A stretch of 61,573 nt of DNA from Elysia marginata. Its lineage: Eukaryota; Mollusca; Gastropoda; Plakobranchidae. The notes under the pieces were generated by a model. That model did no database searches and was not told the DNA's origin. It worked only from the letters and a program-made list of their open reading frames with translations. The translations under genes were made by a program, and so were the position numbers. The stretch spans positions 259,047 through 320,619 of the forward strand of contig BMAT01005504.1 in the NCBI GenBank assembly GCA_019649035.1, written 5' to 3'. Position 1 is the stretch's first letter; each line of letters begins with the position of its first letter. Shown one piece after another: positions 31,044-43,725 of the stretch.

Positions 31044-33616
31044 TTGGGCCCATTATTTTGGAAAGGAAACTGACTGGACTGTGATGCTACCAAGTGGTCT
31101 GCAGCTGGTGATAGAATGCCATAGCAGTAACCGTCTCTTTTTCTAGATTTTTTTTCTGTACAAATTGTAAATTTAGAAAGCAGATTGGGCCCAAGGAAAA
31201 AACCGTGTTAAAATTCGGTCTTGTGTAAGATTTAGTAAATAGGACGGAAATAAAAACGTTTTACGCGTGATTTTTAAAATTCCTTAAACGAAAAATTCGT
31301 TGACTTTATTACAAAATGTTTAAACTATTTATACTCTATAAGTTTTATGGTGTTTCCTATTCTAGCTTGAACTTTTATTTGCACCACTGTATAAAGACTA
31401 CTATTGCATTGAAATTCCACATAAATTGATAAATTATTATAAACAATAAATCTTTTCATGATAGCAATAGATCTTCCTACTTTATATATCTAATAACTCT
31501 TATAAAAAAAACAACAGCTGCTTATCTATCTAAACATGTACTATCGGGTTTTTTTTTTTTACTAAATAGCACCTAAACTTAGTTGCTTTTTTAAAGCCTA
31601 GATCATATTACCCCCATCAATTTTATTTTTCTCATACCTAAAAAAACTTAGAGAATAGTGTTTAGTGATCATAATGCATAAGGCGCTTCATGCTTTGTGT
31701 GATTCAACCGATCTTTTATCGTTTACCTTTTTTTACTCAATATTTTCTTTCATATATTCTTGCCAGTTTGTATGTCTTCCAAGAATGTGTCATTTTCTTT
31801 GGAGATATTTCGTTTGTTTTGAGCAAATATTATACTGCCTTATACATGCATACAAACTTCATAGCATATTTACCGCTATCTATAAAATGAAATTTTATCA
31901 TTGTCTGGCTAGAAGTGGAATAAAATGTAGAAATTCATTAAACAAACTAAACGTGAAAGGTCATTGAATTTTATTTCGACCGAAACAATATATAATGCAG
32001 ATTGAAAAAATTGGGGAAACGTTGAGAAAAGAAATAAATTTTGGACTACAAAATGTACGTTACAGAAGGAAAAAAGAGGAAATAAAGAAAACTAGCCGTA
32101 AGGGTAATCATCCAAAAGAAGCTATCGGAATGGTAAACAGGATCTTTACTCTCATGAATAACCAAATGTAGCAAAACGGCAATCGAACAAGAATTGGGGG
32201 CACCCCCTGGGCATCGATTTGCAAGAAAGGTCGTCTGAGCACGATGCTTTTGACTTTTATGAGCTTCAGGGGGTTTTATTTTAAAAGATGTATATTATGG
32301 TTTCCGTCACAGTATAAGATTTCCTGACGCTATTATGAAAGAATGCTCAATGGTGGTTGGAGACTATAGAGCTCATTGAAATCTATGCATTTAAAATTCT
32401 GCTATAACATTGCAAGTTTTACCCAAGATATAACTTTCCATCTTTAAAAAGTTCATTATTGCTTTATATAGTCTTCACAAAATACCGCTTTCACTTTAAA
32501 CAATAAATAAAGGGACATAGCACTTAGAAATGTATCCATAATCATTCTCATTGTCGGCCATTCTATTCTTCTGTACGCTTAGATGTGAAACTCTTTCTTT
32601 CTATCTCGCTCTCTTTCTCTCTCCTACTCTTTCTCCCCTCCCCTCTTTTGAATTTCTCACTTTTTACCCCACTACCATCTCTGCCATCTTTTTTTTTTAC
32701 ACCTTTCTTTTCTCGGCTTTCCTCTTTAACTCTGTTTTAAAAATGTATGTTCCTCCAAAAAAAATCAAGTTCAAAGGTGCCAACATGGTAAAGTGGAACC
32801 TTTACTTACGAGGAAATTCTGAACAGGTTAAAACTAAACAGGACCTTTCGATGCAACATGTCTGTGACACTTCTGAACTGGTTTTTTTATCCCTTTCTTC
32901 AAGTTATATTCCTCATAAAATATAGGAAACCAACAATTACTTTTCTTGGTTTGTTTTGGGCTCTTCGTAGAAAATGTTCTCCCTGAAAGATTTTTTTAAC
33001 AAAAACGAAAAATCATCTAGTTAGATGTCTGCTTATAAAAATCGTAGTATAAGCACAAGCACAAAACTCGTGGTGCTTTTCTTTGTTGTTATAATTTGTT
33101 GGGAGTGGTATGTGAGTTCGTTGGGTGGGTTGGGGTGTTGGGCTACTGGAGGCGTCTATCACAAAATCACGCACATGAGGAAGCAGAAAAGTATTTAGGG
33201 TGGCAAAGAGAGGGAGACGGTCGAATTAGAGAAAGGAGGAGGGAGGAGGCAGAAAAAAGAAGGAGAGGTGGAAGTCTAAAAATACATAGATAGATATCTA
33301 GATGGGCAGAATGGATAAAAAAGAGAGGAAAATGACACGCGATTTTCCTCAAAGAGCTGTTTGACGACTTCATCATTTTTCATCTTACTAATCCTGGCGG
33401 ACCCTTCACCACGATTTTAAACTTGTCCCCTTTTCTGCTGTACTTCCAGCCATTTATCCATAGGACATGAGCCTGCCACCCATGTCTTCAGCAAGCTGCT
33501 TGCCCACTAATATTTCTCAGTTTCGCTGAGCTGAAAGATGGTCCTATACTCTTCTTATTCCTGCGGTGCATCAAATGTAATAATAAAAGCTCCTCTGCGT
33601 CCGAGCATGATCGCTT
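31042..33616. other. Noncoding DNA; CT-rich 32590-32640, purine-rich 33200-33330
   Basis: A 124-codon plus frame ending at 32925 begins in a pyrimidine tract. Its last third (MYVPPKKIKFKGANMVKW and so on) is more protein-like but unrecognised. TGGGGGCACCCCCTGGG near 32196 is a short G/C palindrome. No supported gene. Confidence 0.45.
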
Positions 33617-33856
33617 CACGCATCTCTAGAGACAGGTCTAGAGACAGGTCCGACGCATCTCCAGAGACAGGTCTAGAGACAGGTCCGACGCATCTCTAGA
33701 GACAGGTCTAGAGACAGGTCTAGAGACAGATCCGACGCATCTCCAGAGACAGGTCTAGANNNNNNNNNNNNNNNNNNNNNNNNNNNNNNNNNNNNNNNNN
33801 NNNNNNNNNNNNGACAGGTCCGACGCATCTCCAGAGACAGGACTAGAGGCAGGTCC
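33617..33856. repeat. Modular minisatellite (35/47 bp) containing an assembly gap
   Basis: Units start CGACGCATCTC(C/T)AGAGACAGG at 33651, 33686 and 33733. The interval is 35 or 47 bp because a 12-bp module (TCTAGAGACAGG) is present two or three times. The pattern resumes after the gap. Unit lengths are not multiples of three, arguing against coding. Confidence 0.9.
33760..33812. other. Assembly gap (53 N) inside the minisatellite
   Basis: Both sides are the same repeat, so the true array length is unknown and may be collapsed. Confidence 0.99.
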
Positions 33857-34015
33857 ATGCTGCACTGCGCGGGATGCACAATGAGCGGAGAGAAAAAAGG
33901 CAGATGGCGACACTAAGAACTCAACCATCACCGTCGAGATCGATGGGCTATCAACAAAAAGAGAGAGGAAAAGAAATGAATTAATATAAACACTGTATAA
34001 AACAGTTTCTTTAGT
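33857..34015. other. Short noncoding linker
   Basis: Nothing recognised. Confidence 0.4.
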
Positions 34016-34207
34016 TTAACTGCATATCTCTTTCGACACTTTCCATTTCAGGGTGTCAATGGTGTAAAGAAAATTTCTAGTATGTTCATTTTGAAAGTGT
34101 ATATCTAAAAATGCTTTCCATGTTTTTTGTTGTTTTTTTTGTGGTATTTTAGGGTTATCGGGTACCGTTGAACTGTTTTTTTCTTCATCGGCTGTTTCGG
34201 CTATCAT
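34016..34207 (-). CDS. Small hydrophilic ORF (63 codons), doubtful
   Basis: From an ATG with poor context the minus strand reads MIAETADEEKNSSTVPDNPK, continues lysine/glutamine-rich (IPQKKQQKTWKAFLDIHF) and ends TLKWKVSKEICS. Composition is plausible for protein and not a simple repeat, but it matches no family I know and has no clear splice sites or promoter. Confidence 0.1.
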   Translation of the reverse strand: MIAETADEEKNSSTVPDNPKIPQKKQQKTWKAFLDIHFQNEHTRNFLYTIDTLKWKVSKEICS

Positions 34208-35319
34208 CGACTACAACGATTGACAAAGCTAACATTTTTAAGAAAAGAAAATAGAGAGATCACTTTCACTTTTTAGTAAAGCTTTAGGAATAGCGACCGC
34301 CCACAAGGTCTCTGTAGGCTTATGAAGTTGGCCCTAATTTAGGTTTAATCATACTGTACCATACTGCAAAGTAGAACAGTTTGTAGAAATGTTCTACCGT
34401 GCTCTATCTCTAAGTAGGTCAGTTTGGGGTGAGTACTGTTGTATTGATATGTTTAATTTATAAGCAATAGATCTGTATGGATGTTGACTTAGCAGTGACC
34501 GTCAAAGTTATTTAGTAAACATAACTTTGTTAAGCAAAGAACTTTCGGTATCTGTTTTGCCTAAAAATGAAGGCTAAGAGGAAATGTTACTATTATGGCT
34601 TTAGACCGTAAAAACAACTTCATTGTTTTTAAAGTACATTAAATAGAAGACATAAAATAATACTTTATTTACTGCCCATTTAAAAAAAAACAAAGTCAAC
34701 CATCCAACGAGTCAATGTCATTTTAGTAGCTACAAAATTGGAGAAAGAAAACCTACATAATTGGGCAGAGACCCTTGCCGTGTGAAAGCTAAGCTTACGG
34801 TGTTGATCAGCTAGTACATACTAAACATGCTGTAATGAACAACATCGGAAGAGTGGCTGCTTCTTTTAACATTCTTTTTTATAGTACAACAAATTTTGCA
34901 ATTCTTCATAACCAACATTCGTAAATACTGTGTGAACAGTTTTTTTTTCGATAGTCTTGTTGTTTTTTTTTATAAAATACAACTTCAGTACTGCCTTAGT
35001 CTATTATCATGGTAAAAGAATATGAACTATTTTATACGTTATGACAATCATAGAAAGTAAGTTGGGTTGGAATAAACTCAATCATAGTTATCAATGAAAA
35101 TAAATAGTTATAGCCAACTTATGAACATTGCATTATAAATCAAAACATTTCATATTCATTCCAGTCTCCTAATCGCGGACCACCCTCACACAGTATTTGC
35201 CAAGACTTTATATACCAGGAGAAATATAAAAAAGAAAATTCTGCGACGTAAAGAATGCAAATAATGGCATTCACAAAGAAAGGCAGATTAGTTCCTTTCA
35301 CAACTTCTCTTTGAAACTT
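34208..35319. other. AT-rich noncoding DNA, nothing recognised
   Basis: Chance frames and T-runs only. Confidence 0.5.
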
Positions 35320-35695
35320 GCTCAGAAGCGGCCGCTCAGATGAGGAGAAACGGCGCCGAATTCCTGCTCAGGATGATTGAGTTTGCGCGTCTGTTTTGTT
35401 ATAAGTTACTTCTTATGGGAGGTTTTCCTCGGAACCAATAATATGAAACGATCAATATCCGGTTTTCTTGTGCATTGTTATGCGGGTTCGCAGCTCGCTT
35501 CAATAAGGCATACACTTTAATGCGGTTTGGGCTGGGAGAGTTTGTAAAGAGATTTGGAGTGATGTAGCCAGGAGCCCCGCCGTCTCCAGGCCGTCTCCAG
35601 CCCGACTCCAGCCCCACCCAGCCGGTGCTCAGCCTACAAAATAGATCGACGAGTGCTAAAGGTAAACTTTCTTCTATGTGATCTTGCATCGGCTC
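35320..35695. promoter_or_regulatory. GC-richer patch with NotI site and exon-like minus frame
   Basis: AGAAGCGGCCGCTCAG at about 35326 and GAAACGGCGCCGAATTC nearby form a CpG-dense spot, rare in this sequence. 35570-35640 is repetitive and GC-rich (CCGTCTCCAGGCCGTCTCCAG). A 96-codon minus frame covers 35399-35689 with an acceptor-like ATCTATTTTGTAG before the Gly/Trp-rich part. The product is unknown. It could be a promoter/first exon or a regulatory element. Confidence 0.2.
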
Positions 35696-38279
35696 CAGCC
35701 AAATTCAAAACCTGAGCTCTGAGCGTGAATAAAACTGATTGCTTCTTCCAGGAATGCCAATATTTGCATACAGCGTAAAAATGTTGGTGTTATATCGAAT
35801 TGTCCATTTTTCTACAGCTGCAGAGAGCAGCATATGTAAACATTAAAAATGTAATTGCATTGTTTGGACATTGGAGATTTCCTATCTCCTATGCATTTCT
35901 TTGGCAGCCCCTAAAGTAATAAAACAAAAGCTTTCCAAAATTGTTACGTTCATATTCCACCATTCACGAGAAAGAGTTTTTAAGCTGGAAAGATCTGTTA
36001 ATGTAAGAAAAGAAATAATATAAGTGTGCATCGTTTTGTTGTTTCAAACTAATTGTTTATTGAAATATTTGCAATAAAATGCGCAGCGTACTGTTCTTGG
36101 AGATTTGCTTAGCATAAAATAAGATTTTTGACAATATCTAAAGTTAATTTTCCTCTTGAAAAACAGTGTATGGTAAACCTGCTTATGTGCTTATGACTTG
36201 CTGTTTAAAACATTGGAGTTTACTACTAGCAATACTAGCCACCTAAAAATAGCAATCAAACTACTCTATGGTCAACTGAAGTAAACGGTAAAACATGCAA
36301 TACATGCGACCGAGCAAGCAATGAACACCTTTGTTATTTGCTTTTTTCAGCTCTGAATGGTAAAGCAATATTTGAGACAAAATAAGTAAACGATGCTTCA
36401 AAGTTCAAATTCATTTCAGATGACCAAGTTTATGACAAAAAGCAACCTTCCCCATCAGAAAAGTAAAGCATTATTCATTGAAATAGCATTGATGTTTGGC
36501 GCTATAAACGGAACTGAAAATGATCGGTAGAAGAAAGATTTTGAATGGTACTTAGAAAAAGAACCAAAAGCGCCATATTTTACACCAACAAATTTTCTTG
36601 TCTTTAAGGTGAAATAAATCCTGGAAAACATAATTGAAATGTTTTCTTGTGAGTAAAAGACCAAACGTTTTGAATTATTATGCAGACGGTGCATACAAAA
36701 AACACTACCTCTCTTCCCTACCATATTTTATATCAGTTCAGTTTTTTTTCTGATTTATAGCATTTTCGGTTTAACTTATCCCGGGAAGTGGAATAAATTT
36801 ATTCAGTGTAAAAAATTTGAAATCTCAGACGATCCCATAAAGTGTCTGGGTTGCCACACTGCGGACTGCAGCGCAGAACCTAATGGTGATCACTGAGGTG
36901 ATTGGGGAGGTTCAAATTGTGGGGGAGGGGGGGAGGTGGAGGTTGATGTAACGATAGTCTAGTCTTGGCGAACGAAAGTGTCTGTTACTCACCCGGGGTA
37001 CACCAGGGTACCTAGACTTTGTCTTCAGCGAGCATCAATGGTCAATTCCAGTCGTAAATTCAACCAAAAACAGTAATTTAGTGCGTAATGGTGCTTCGAC
37101 TCTTTAGGGATTTGGGAACATTATACTATTGAATGGAATTCAGTGTGGGAGATTAGTAGGTACCAAGAAGGCGGGAGGCCTTGAAAGTATTTGGCTAACT
37201 TGATGGAAGACTAAATCGTTCTATTTTTGAAAAGACGGAGAGGCGATGCTGAAGAAAATATTGATGTTACAGTTTTTCACAAGATTACTGATCTTAAAGA
37301 CTTTCTTGTAAACCTTTTAACTAATTACTGTTTAAAACCAAGTCTATGGAATGTATTTAGCAGCTAAACTAAAATGAAGGTGTAAAAATCTGTCTACGTT
37401 AGCAATAACTCGAGAGACACAATAAAGCTACGATGTAAATCATTTAGGTCAGCACTTCTAGGCAATGCAACTGTTGGGGAATAAGCATATAGGACTAATT
37501 ATATGACAACAAGATAACATAATTATATTATCTGTGTTTTGATCAAATCAAAAACAAACAAAGCACATCATCTTTCATTTAATAACGAGGCCCATGCGTT
37601 TATACTTGATAATGTTTTCTAGACTTTTACTTTATGGTGAAAACAACTCGAAATCACGAGGCGAGCCTTTTCCCATGCAACATTAAATTGTATATTAAAT
37701 ACTGTTTTTCCAAGTGCTGTACCAAGCTAAAGAGATTTGACAATGCTTTTAATTGCCTAAGACTAAAAATGTTTAGCGAACTTTAAGACAAAATGACAGA
37801 TTAGACGCAAATATTTTAAAGTATGCTTTGACTAACATAACCAGGCCTAGCACTGACCAACGTAGAGGTGTTGTTTGTAAAAGTTAAACATTATTATTTT
37901 GTCTTTTACCGGCTTATATTTGTCATGTTTTGAGATTTGAAAATAAACCAAGAATCTGTAAACAGCGACTGCAGCTTTACTGCATTCACACCCATCACCA
38001 CCGCCACCCTCTTTTAATCTAAGATCGATGGTCTTACGCTACCATTTTTTTAGTCTCCTTCTTGCCTCTTTACATTTGCGTAATTTTCCTGCTTCCGTTG
38101 TCACCCTTTTTCTTACAGTAACTCACTCCTTTACTTACAATACTGTTCTACTGTTGGCGCATATTTTCAATGCAATACAAATACTGCATTAACCTTCACC
38201 TATCAGAAAACGCCATCAGCATCCCTGTATTAAAACTGCCGCTAGGAAAGTCCCCGTGATTTACTGATCAAGTTATGTA
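35696..38279. other. Noncoding DNA; GC-richer stretch at 36840-37040
   Basis: 36840-37040 has GGGGGAGGGGGGGAGG and CACCCGGGGTACACCAGGGTACC. No gene or repeat is recognised; the remainder is AT-rich. Confidence 0.45.
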
Positions 38280-38280
38280 T

Positions 38281-38420
38281 TGATCCGCCATCAATCACCT
38301 GGGCCAATATTTAGTCTAGCGTTGGCAGAAGCCGCCATTTTTAAACCGGTCCTAGCCGAACGCGGTTCAGTGCCGGAACAGCTGAATGTATTCTGCATAA
38401 TGGCGGCCTTCATTAATGAC
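38281..38420. promoter_or_regulatory. YY1-like site cluster in a CpG-denser patch
   Basis: Three ATGGCGG cores lie within 130 bp: minus at 38286-38292 (CCGCCAT) and 38331-38337 (GCCGCCATT), and plus at 38400-38406 (ATAATGGCGGCC). Between them is AACCGGTCCTAGCCGAACGC with several CpGs, plus GGGCCAATAT, a CCAAT box. YY1 sites at start codons are typical of some TATA-less promoters. The plus ATG would start MAAFINDTRFLSLEKL and stop after 24 codons. No gene is recognised on either side. Confidence 0.25.
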
Positions 38421-41400
38421 ACACGCTTTCTCAGTCTAGAAAAGCTACTCTACTTGTCCAACTTTAATAGCTAGACTTATACAAAGACATTTCGAGCAGA
38501 GACATTTTACAGTGCTTTCAGTTTAGATATACTGCTTTACTGCCAAAAAGGTTTGTTCAATAAGAAGAACACTCGGAATAGTTTCACTGCAAATAAAACA
38601 CAAACAAAAAAAAACCCCGACGTTTTGAATGTTTTTCTTGCTTTGCCTCAAGAGAAGTTAAACATTGAGACGGATGTATCCTCGACAATGTCGTTTTTTG
38701 TGGTAAAATCCAGGGTGAATGAATGGGATGTCGAAGTTTTTACAGCGTTGCCATTGTGAAGAAGACTTTGTTCTAAGCTACCACATGTCCCAAATTTCTA
38801 TAAACTGTTAATATTTTGTGAAAAGATATTAAAACTTTTTTTAATTTCAAATATAGAAAAAAAAAACAGAAAAAATATAAACCTTTTACTGAGGTCATCT
38901 CAAAGAAGGAATTTACGATTTTCGACTCATTCACCCTGGACACAAAGTTAGCTATGTACATATTCCTTAATTATGAGCAAAGATATAACATATATTGCCT
39001 TATCAATTTAGTACTGCCAAAATTTCTACCTCCGAGGTGAGCATTTAAAAGACGTGAATGTTTGGTAAATGTAAAAACTGACACAGCCGATATATTTGGA
39101 CTGACTGCAAAATTCTTTATCAAGAGGGGTGAAATCAATGAATGATAGCTAGATAAATGGGAAGATATTGTAGATTTTAGGGTAAAATAGCATAATTCGT
39201 AGAGTGCTCTACTTTAGGAGCGTAATAATTGTCATATGTACCTAAATTTTGTACCTTTGTGCGGAAGGAGTTTTTTTCGCATTGGGCTCATAGAAGAAGG
39301 TTCTGACTAGCGAACGCACCCCAGCCGGCCACGCAGGTAAACACAGACCAGTCAGCCAACACAGACTAGTCAGCCATCTGAATCATATGAGGGTAGAGCT
39401 GCCCGAAACTTCGAAGTCATGGCGAGGTACAAAATTTACGTAAATGGGTAGGTAGATAGATAGATATTGGTAAATTTCACCCATTCATGAGAAAGGTAAA
39501 GTTGTCAAAATATTTGAAGCGTATCATCATACTATAATGGAACAGTTGGTGGTGCAATTTAGCACACTTCAAAGCCCACAGAAGCAACAAAAAGATTTTA
39601 AATGGTGCAATATCTTAGTTTTATGAGGGCTTAAAGGAGAGATGGTATTTATACATGTCAACAAAGCTTGTTTTATTTTAACATTTTAATAAAAATTTCA
39701 AGACTTCTAAAGTCCCACAAAAATCTAGATCTAGCCATGATCGGTTTTACTTGAACGTTGAAATGCGTTCATGAAATGACGCGTTGCGCTGGTGCAGAAA
39801 AAAAAATTTTAGGCTATGAAAGATTACAGTGCCAAACGCAAATCCGAACGATGATAGATTTTATGAATGATTTTTACGTCATGCTTTGCGTTTCATCGCA
39901 TGTAAAATTTTAAGCTAATGCAGTTGGGAACACAACAGATATTAGGTTCACCAATGGTTATGTTATAGGTTTAAAATAAGACTATAGACTTGCTGAGAAT
40001 GATAAACTGAAATCTAGATCTAGACCTACATTACTTTTTTTTCTTCTTTGAAATGGGTTTGCGTGAACTATTGTCAAGCTTCAAGCCGTGTTTTTTATTA
40101 CTATTCATAAGGCAAATACTTTGAAAAGCTTAACGAACAAAAGGAATAAAATCTAAAACTTTTTTTACAAATACATTGTTTTAATTCCTGGTGTTTCGTG
40201 CTCCTACAGTAGTCAGGTGGATGGTAGGGAAATTGCAAGGAGGATAGGATTTTTTGCTTTGGTCCTGTTTGCCGCATGTGTAAAAATCTTCATGTGTCTA
40301 GTTTGCTTAAGTGCTGTGTTATGGTATTGCCGCCTGCTAAAATATTTAGGCATTTAAAAAATTGTTAATGAGGCGTTTCTCTATGGCTTGATAAAGGTTT
40401 TTAATTATTGGTTTTTACTTCCTATACTCACGTCCGGAATTACCTTATTTTGTCGTTGGTTTTTATCTATAGCTTGTATAGTCATGTAAAGGTGATGACC
40501 AGCAAGTCTATGTCTTTTTTATTGCTTGTGTGGTGATTTTTTGTACCGTTTTTTTTAGTACTGTGCACAATTTTTCCTTTTTCCCTGCGCTTGTCGGAGA
40601 GACTTGTTGGTCAATGCAAGGTTATTGCATCTTTGAAGTTCAACTTTAATATTACGGTGTTGGAGTTTTCCAATTACACAAAAGGCAGAATGTTTCTTGC
40701 TTGTGTCGTTTACTTCAGTTCAAAGTGTATGAAAAAAACCTATTAAATGATATATCGTAAAGTGAATTTCATATTTAATCTCCTGATAAATACTACCCGA
40801 AATCCGGTATTTCGTATCTTTTCCCGCATTTGTCGAAAATTATCTGAAGGAACTACACACAGCGAAAACCCGATAAAACCATCACCTATAGTTGTGTGTT
40901 TTACAGTTTCCAAACAGTACCCATGCCCAATGCAATGTTATCTCTCTGAAATCGAGAGAGAAGTTGTTTCTGACCAACTATCTTTGTTGAATGCTCTGTT
41001 ATGTTTAGGTCATCGTGTGCATTGAGAAATGATGTTTTTTTTTTACACAATTTAAAAAAATCGCCTCGGGAAAACTAACGCTAGTAGGTCGACTGTTTGT
41101 CTAGATAAATGCTTTTAGTTCATCGAGGGCTCTGCGCAGAAATCTCCTTATTTGTTCCTAAAAGCACGGATTATGTGGCAGACGGGAACAAGTATTACTG
41201 TCTAACTTTGTTGAAGCGGTTTTGAACTATTTGACCAAGATCTTACACAACACGGGTGGCTAATGTAAAAGTCACTTCAAAGGATTGTCTATCCATTTGA
41301 ACAATTAAGTAGATTTACGTTTAAAACGAAAGAACTATCTGTCTTCTTTTTGGAAAATGTGTTGTTTTTTTTAATAAGAAAACACATTCTTGAAAACTTT

Positions 41401-42047
41401 TTATGGTAACTTAATGGTTTCTGACTATAGATATATATTAATTTTTACGAATATGGATTGAGAGCACAAAATTTAAGTAACAAAAAAAATCTTGAAAAGC
41501 TTGATACGTTTTGCTGTTAAAGTTTGATTTTTATTCACGTTTTTTGCGAATTGTTTATAACATTCCTTTGCTATCTAACTATACGTTGTATAGTTCAAAA
41601 GAGGACGTCAAGGAAGTAAAAAAAGTAATGACTGAAAATTTTTAGAAGACGTATAGGCCAGGAGAGTTGTATTCAGCACCATGGTTGATGAATGACTGTA
41701 AGTCATTGAAAAGGGTACAGTTTCATTTACCTTTACTATATGGATAAAACTTAGCCTACATAGTTCTTCATAGTGTTATGTTTGGATGTCTTCAATAAAG
41801 TTCAAAACAATCCAACACAGTCGGACAAAGTTGGGTTTGCGGAACATTTAATTTTTGTAACGTACATAGCTCCTTCCGTTTTGAGGTGAGAAAGTCGATT
41901 TTTAGACCATAGATTGGATTTTCTTTGCTGCTCCCAGCCACGCTAAAAACTAGGAATAAGCCCAGAGATAGGCTGTTACTGGTTTTTTAAATAGAAGATT
42001 TTTGCATGTTGATGCATAGGGCCCCAGGTTGAGTGCAGCAGTTTTGG
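38421..42047. other. AT-rich noncoding DNA with small repeats
   Basis: CCAGGGTGAATGA (38710-38722) and TCATTCACCCTGG (38927-38939) form a 13-bp inverted repeat 204 bp apart. ACACAGACCAGTCAGCCA is repeated once at about 39340-39377. CAAATCTAGATCTAGCC-type tracts occur near 39722 and 40013. A 92-codon plus frame ending at 41025 has an acceptor-like GTGTTTTACAG at about 40907 but no recognised product. Confidence 0.4.
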
Positions 42048-42100
42048 AGGTTGATCCATAGTTTTACATAACAAAAGCATTGCAAACTATGCATCAACCT
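42048..42100 (+). other. 17-bp-stem hairpin
   Basis: AGGTTGATCCATAGTTT (42048-42064) pairs with AAACTATGCATCAACCT (42084-42100) at 16 of 17 positions around a 19-nt loop. GTTGATGCATAG at 42009-42020 can also pair perfectly with the right arm, so the hairpin may have arisen from a local duplication and inversion. The size is within the range of a pre-miRNA, but pairing does not clearly extend beyond 17 bp. Confidence 0.6.
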
Positions 42101-42417
42101 GTGCTAATTACGCAAATCAGTGAAAAAGTGCTTAAAATTCAAGATGGTTGACAGAGCCTTTCCTACTTGAAGTTTCACTTTGCCAAACGAAAGTGACAAC
42201 TGGGAAGGATTCAGAAACAATCTGAACTGTTAAGACTGATGTCTAGTCCCTAGACGTCGTTTACCAGTTTAAAACGTGTATCTTTAAAAAAAGGTCTTGA
42301 GGGAGATTTCAATACTCCCTAGTTACAAACACTTAAAATCTACTTTTAAATCCCAGCTGACTTCTTTTTCACTCTAGCTCACTCTCTCTTCTCTCACTCG
42401 TGTTTCTCTATCCCCCC

Positions 42418-42419
<2 letters not shown>
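42101..42419. other. Noncoding DNA
   Basis: Nothing recognised. Confidence 0.45.

Positions 42420-42449
<30 letters not shown>
42420..42449. repeat. (TC)n microsatellite
   Basis: About 15 CT units after a C7 run. Confidence 0.95.
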
Positions 42450-42453
<4 letters not shown>

Positions 42454-43725
42454 TTCGCTGATTTTCTTCTCTGTCATAAAATTTTCTGTCTGTCTCTGAT
42501 ATTTTCTCTCTTTTTATCTATCGCAAAATATCGAAACGACATAAAGATTATTATTTTGATATCTCCACTTTTGATAGTTTTGAGAAAATATAATCCTAAG
42601 AAGCTATGAAATGCAATAAAGTTTATCATTTTTCAATCGCCTTAAACCAAAATCATATGGTTTGTGATGTTTGATGATATGAAAAAAAAATTTTTTAAAC
42701 CATAAGCTTCAAGCCATTACTAAAAAATGACATTCATGTATATATCAAATTCTCGCAGTAACGAAAATCACTAAGAGCATCACAAATGGAAACCAGAGAT
42801 GGTCACTGCATTATGTTTACATGTAATGTACATAATGCGTTTTTACATTAGGGACTTATACATTTCTTTATGGCAATCTTTATTTACAAGACTGGAGATA
42901 ACCATTCCTTCAGAAGCGATATCTCGCAACTGAAAGAAAACAGGACTTAGATATTTCTTAAGGTAAATGACCAGGTCAAAATAACCTAACAAATGTAGAT
43001 AACTCCAATCCGCCGCAGATATCAACTTCTTTCACGGAGCCATCGATATTAAACTATATTTGAATAGCTAATAACCCGTGTTTAGAAACATTTTACACTC
43101 TTTTGCTTTAATGTCCTGTCTCAACGTCCAATTTTTACACTCATAAATTTAAAAAGAAAAGAGTGAGAAGTTTTAAAACGAATCTTTTTCAAACTTAAGT
43201 TGAATGTACGTGTAAACTCTCACCATAACCAATTTTAGCCGTCAAAACTCATAAAACTTTTGATGTTCTTTTTCTTAGCCATTTAAAAAACAGCTGCATT
43301 TTTTAGTTTAATCGTTATTGTCTTCCGCTCTGAGACAAAAAGGGAGTCGCTGTGGATCTGAGTTTGTAAGCACTCAGTTCTAAAACGGTCGCTTAACAAA
43401 GCTCCTTGAAGGACAAAAAGGAAACACGAACTTTTGTACCTAATGAGATAAAATTGCCTCAGATTGTCTGTTGAGTGGTCTAACGAGTCGTAATAATGCT
43501 GCTGGAGGTCTAAATTTTTTAACTTTATTTTAATAAGAAGGTGAACAGGTACAAAACTAGGTCACCATTTTACGATCTAAGCTTTCAGTCCCGGAGTCGG
43601 ACGATTATGGCATAATTATTATATTTCACAGTTTCGAAGATTGTCGGAGCAATAAAACCTACAACGGACAAATTCAACAGAAATGCAGAAATAGGTATAT
43701 GTGAATATAGCTCACTGCCCCCTTT
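42450..43725. other. AT-rich noncoding DNA, nothing recognised
   Basis: No supported ORF or element. Confidence 0.5.
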
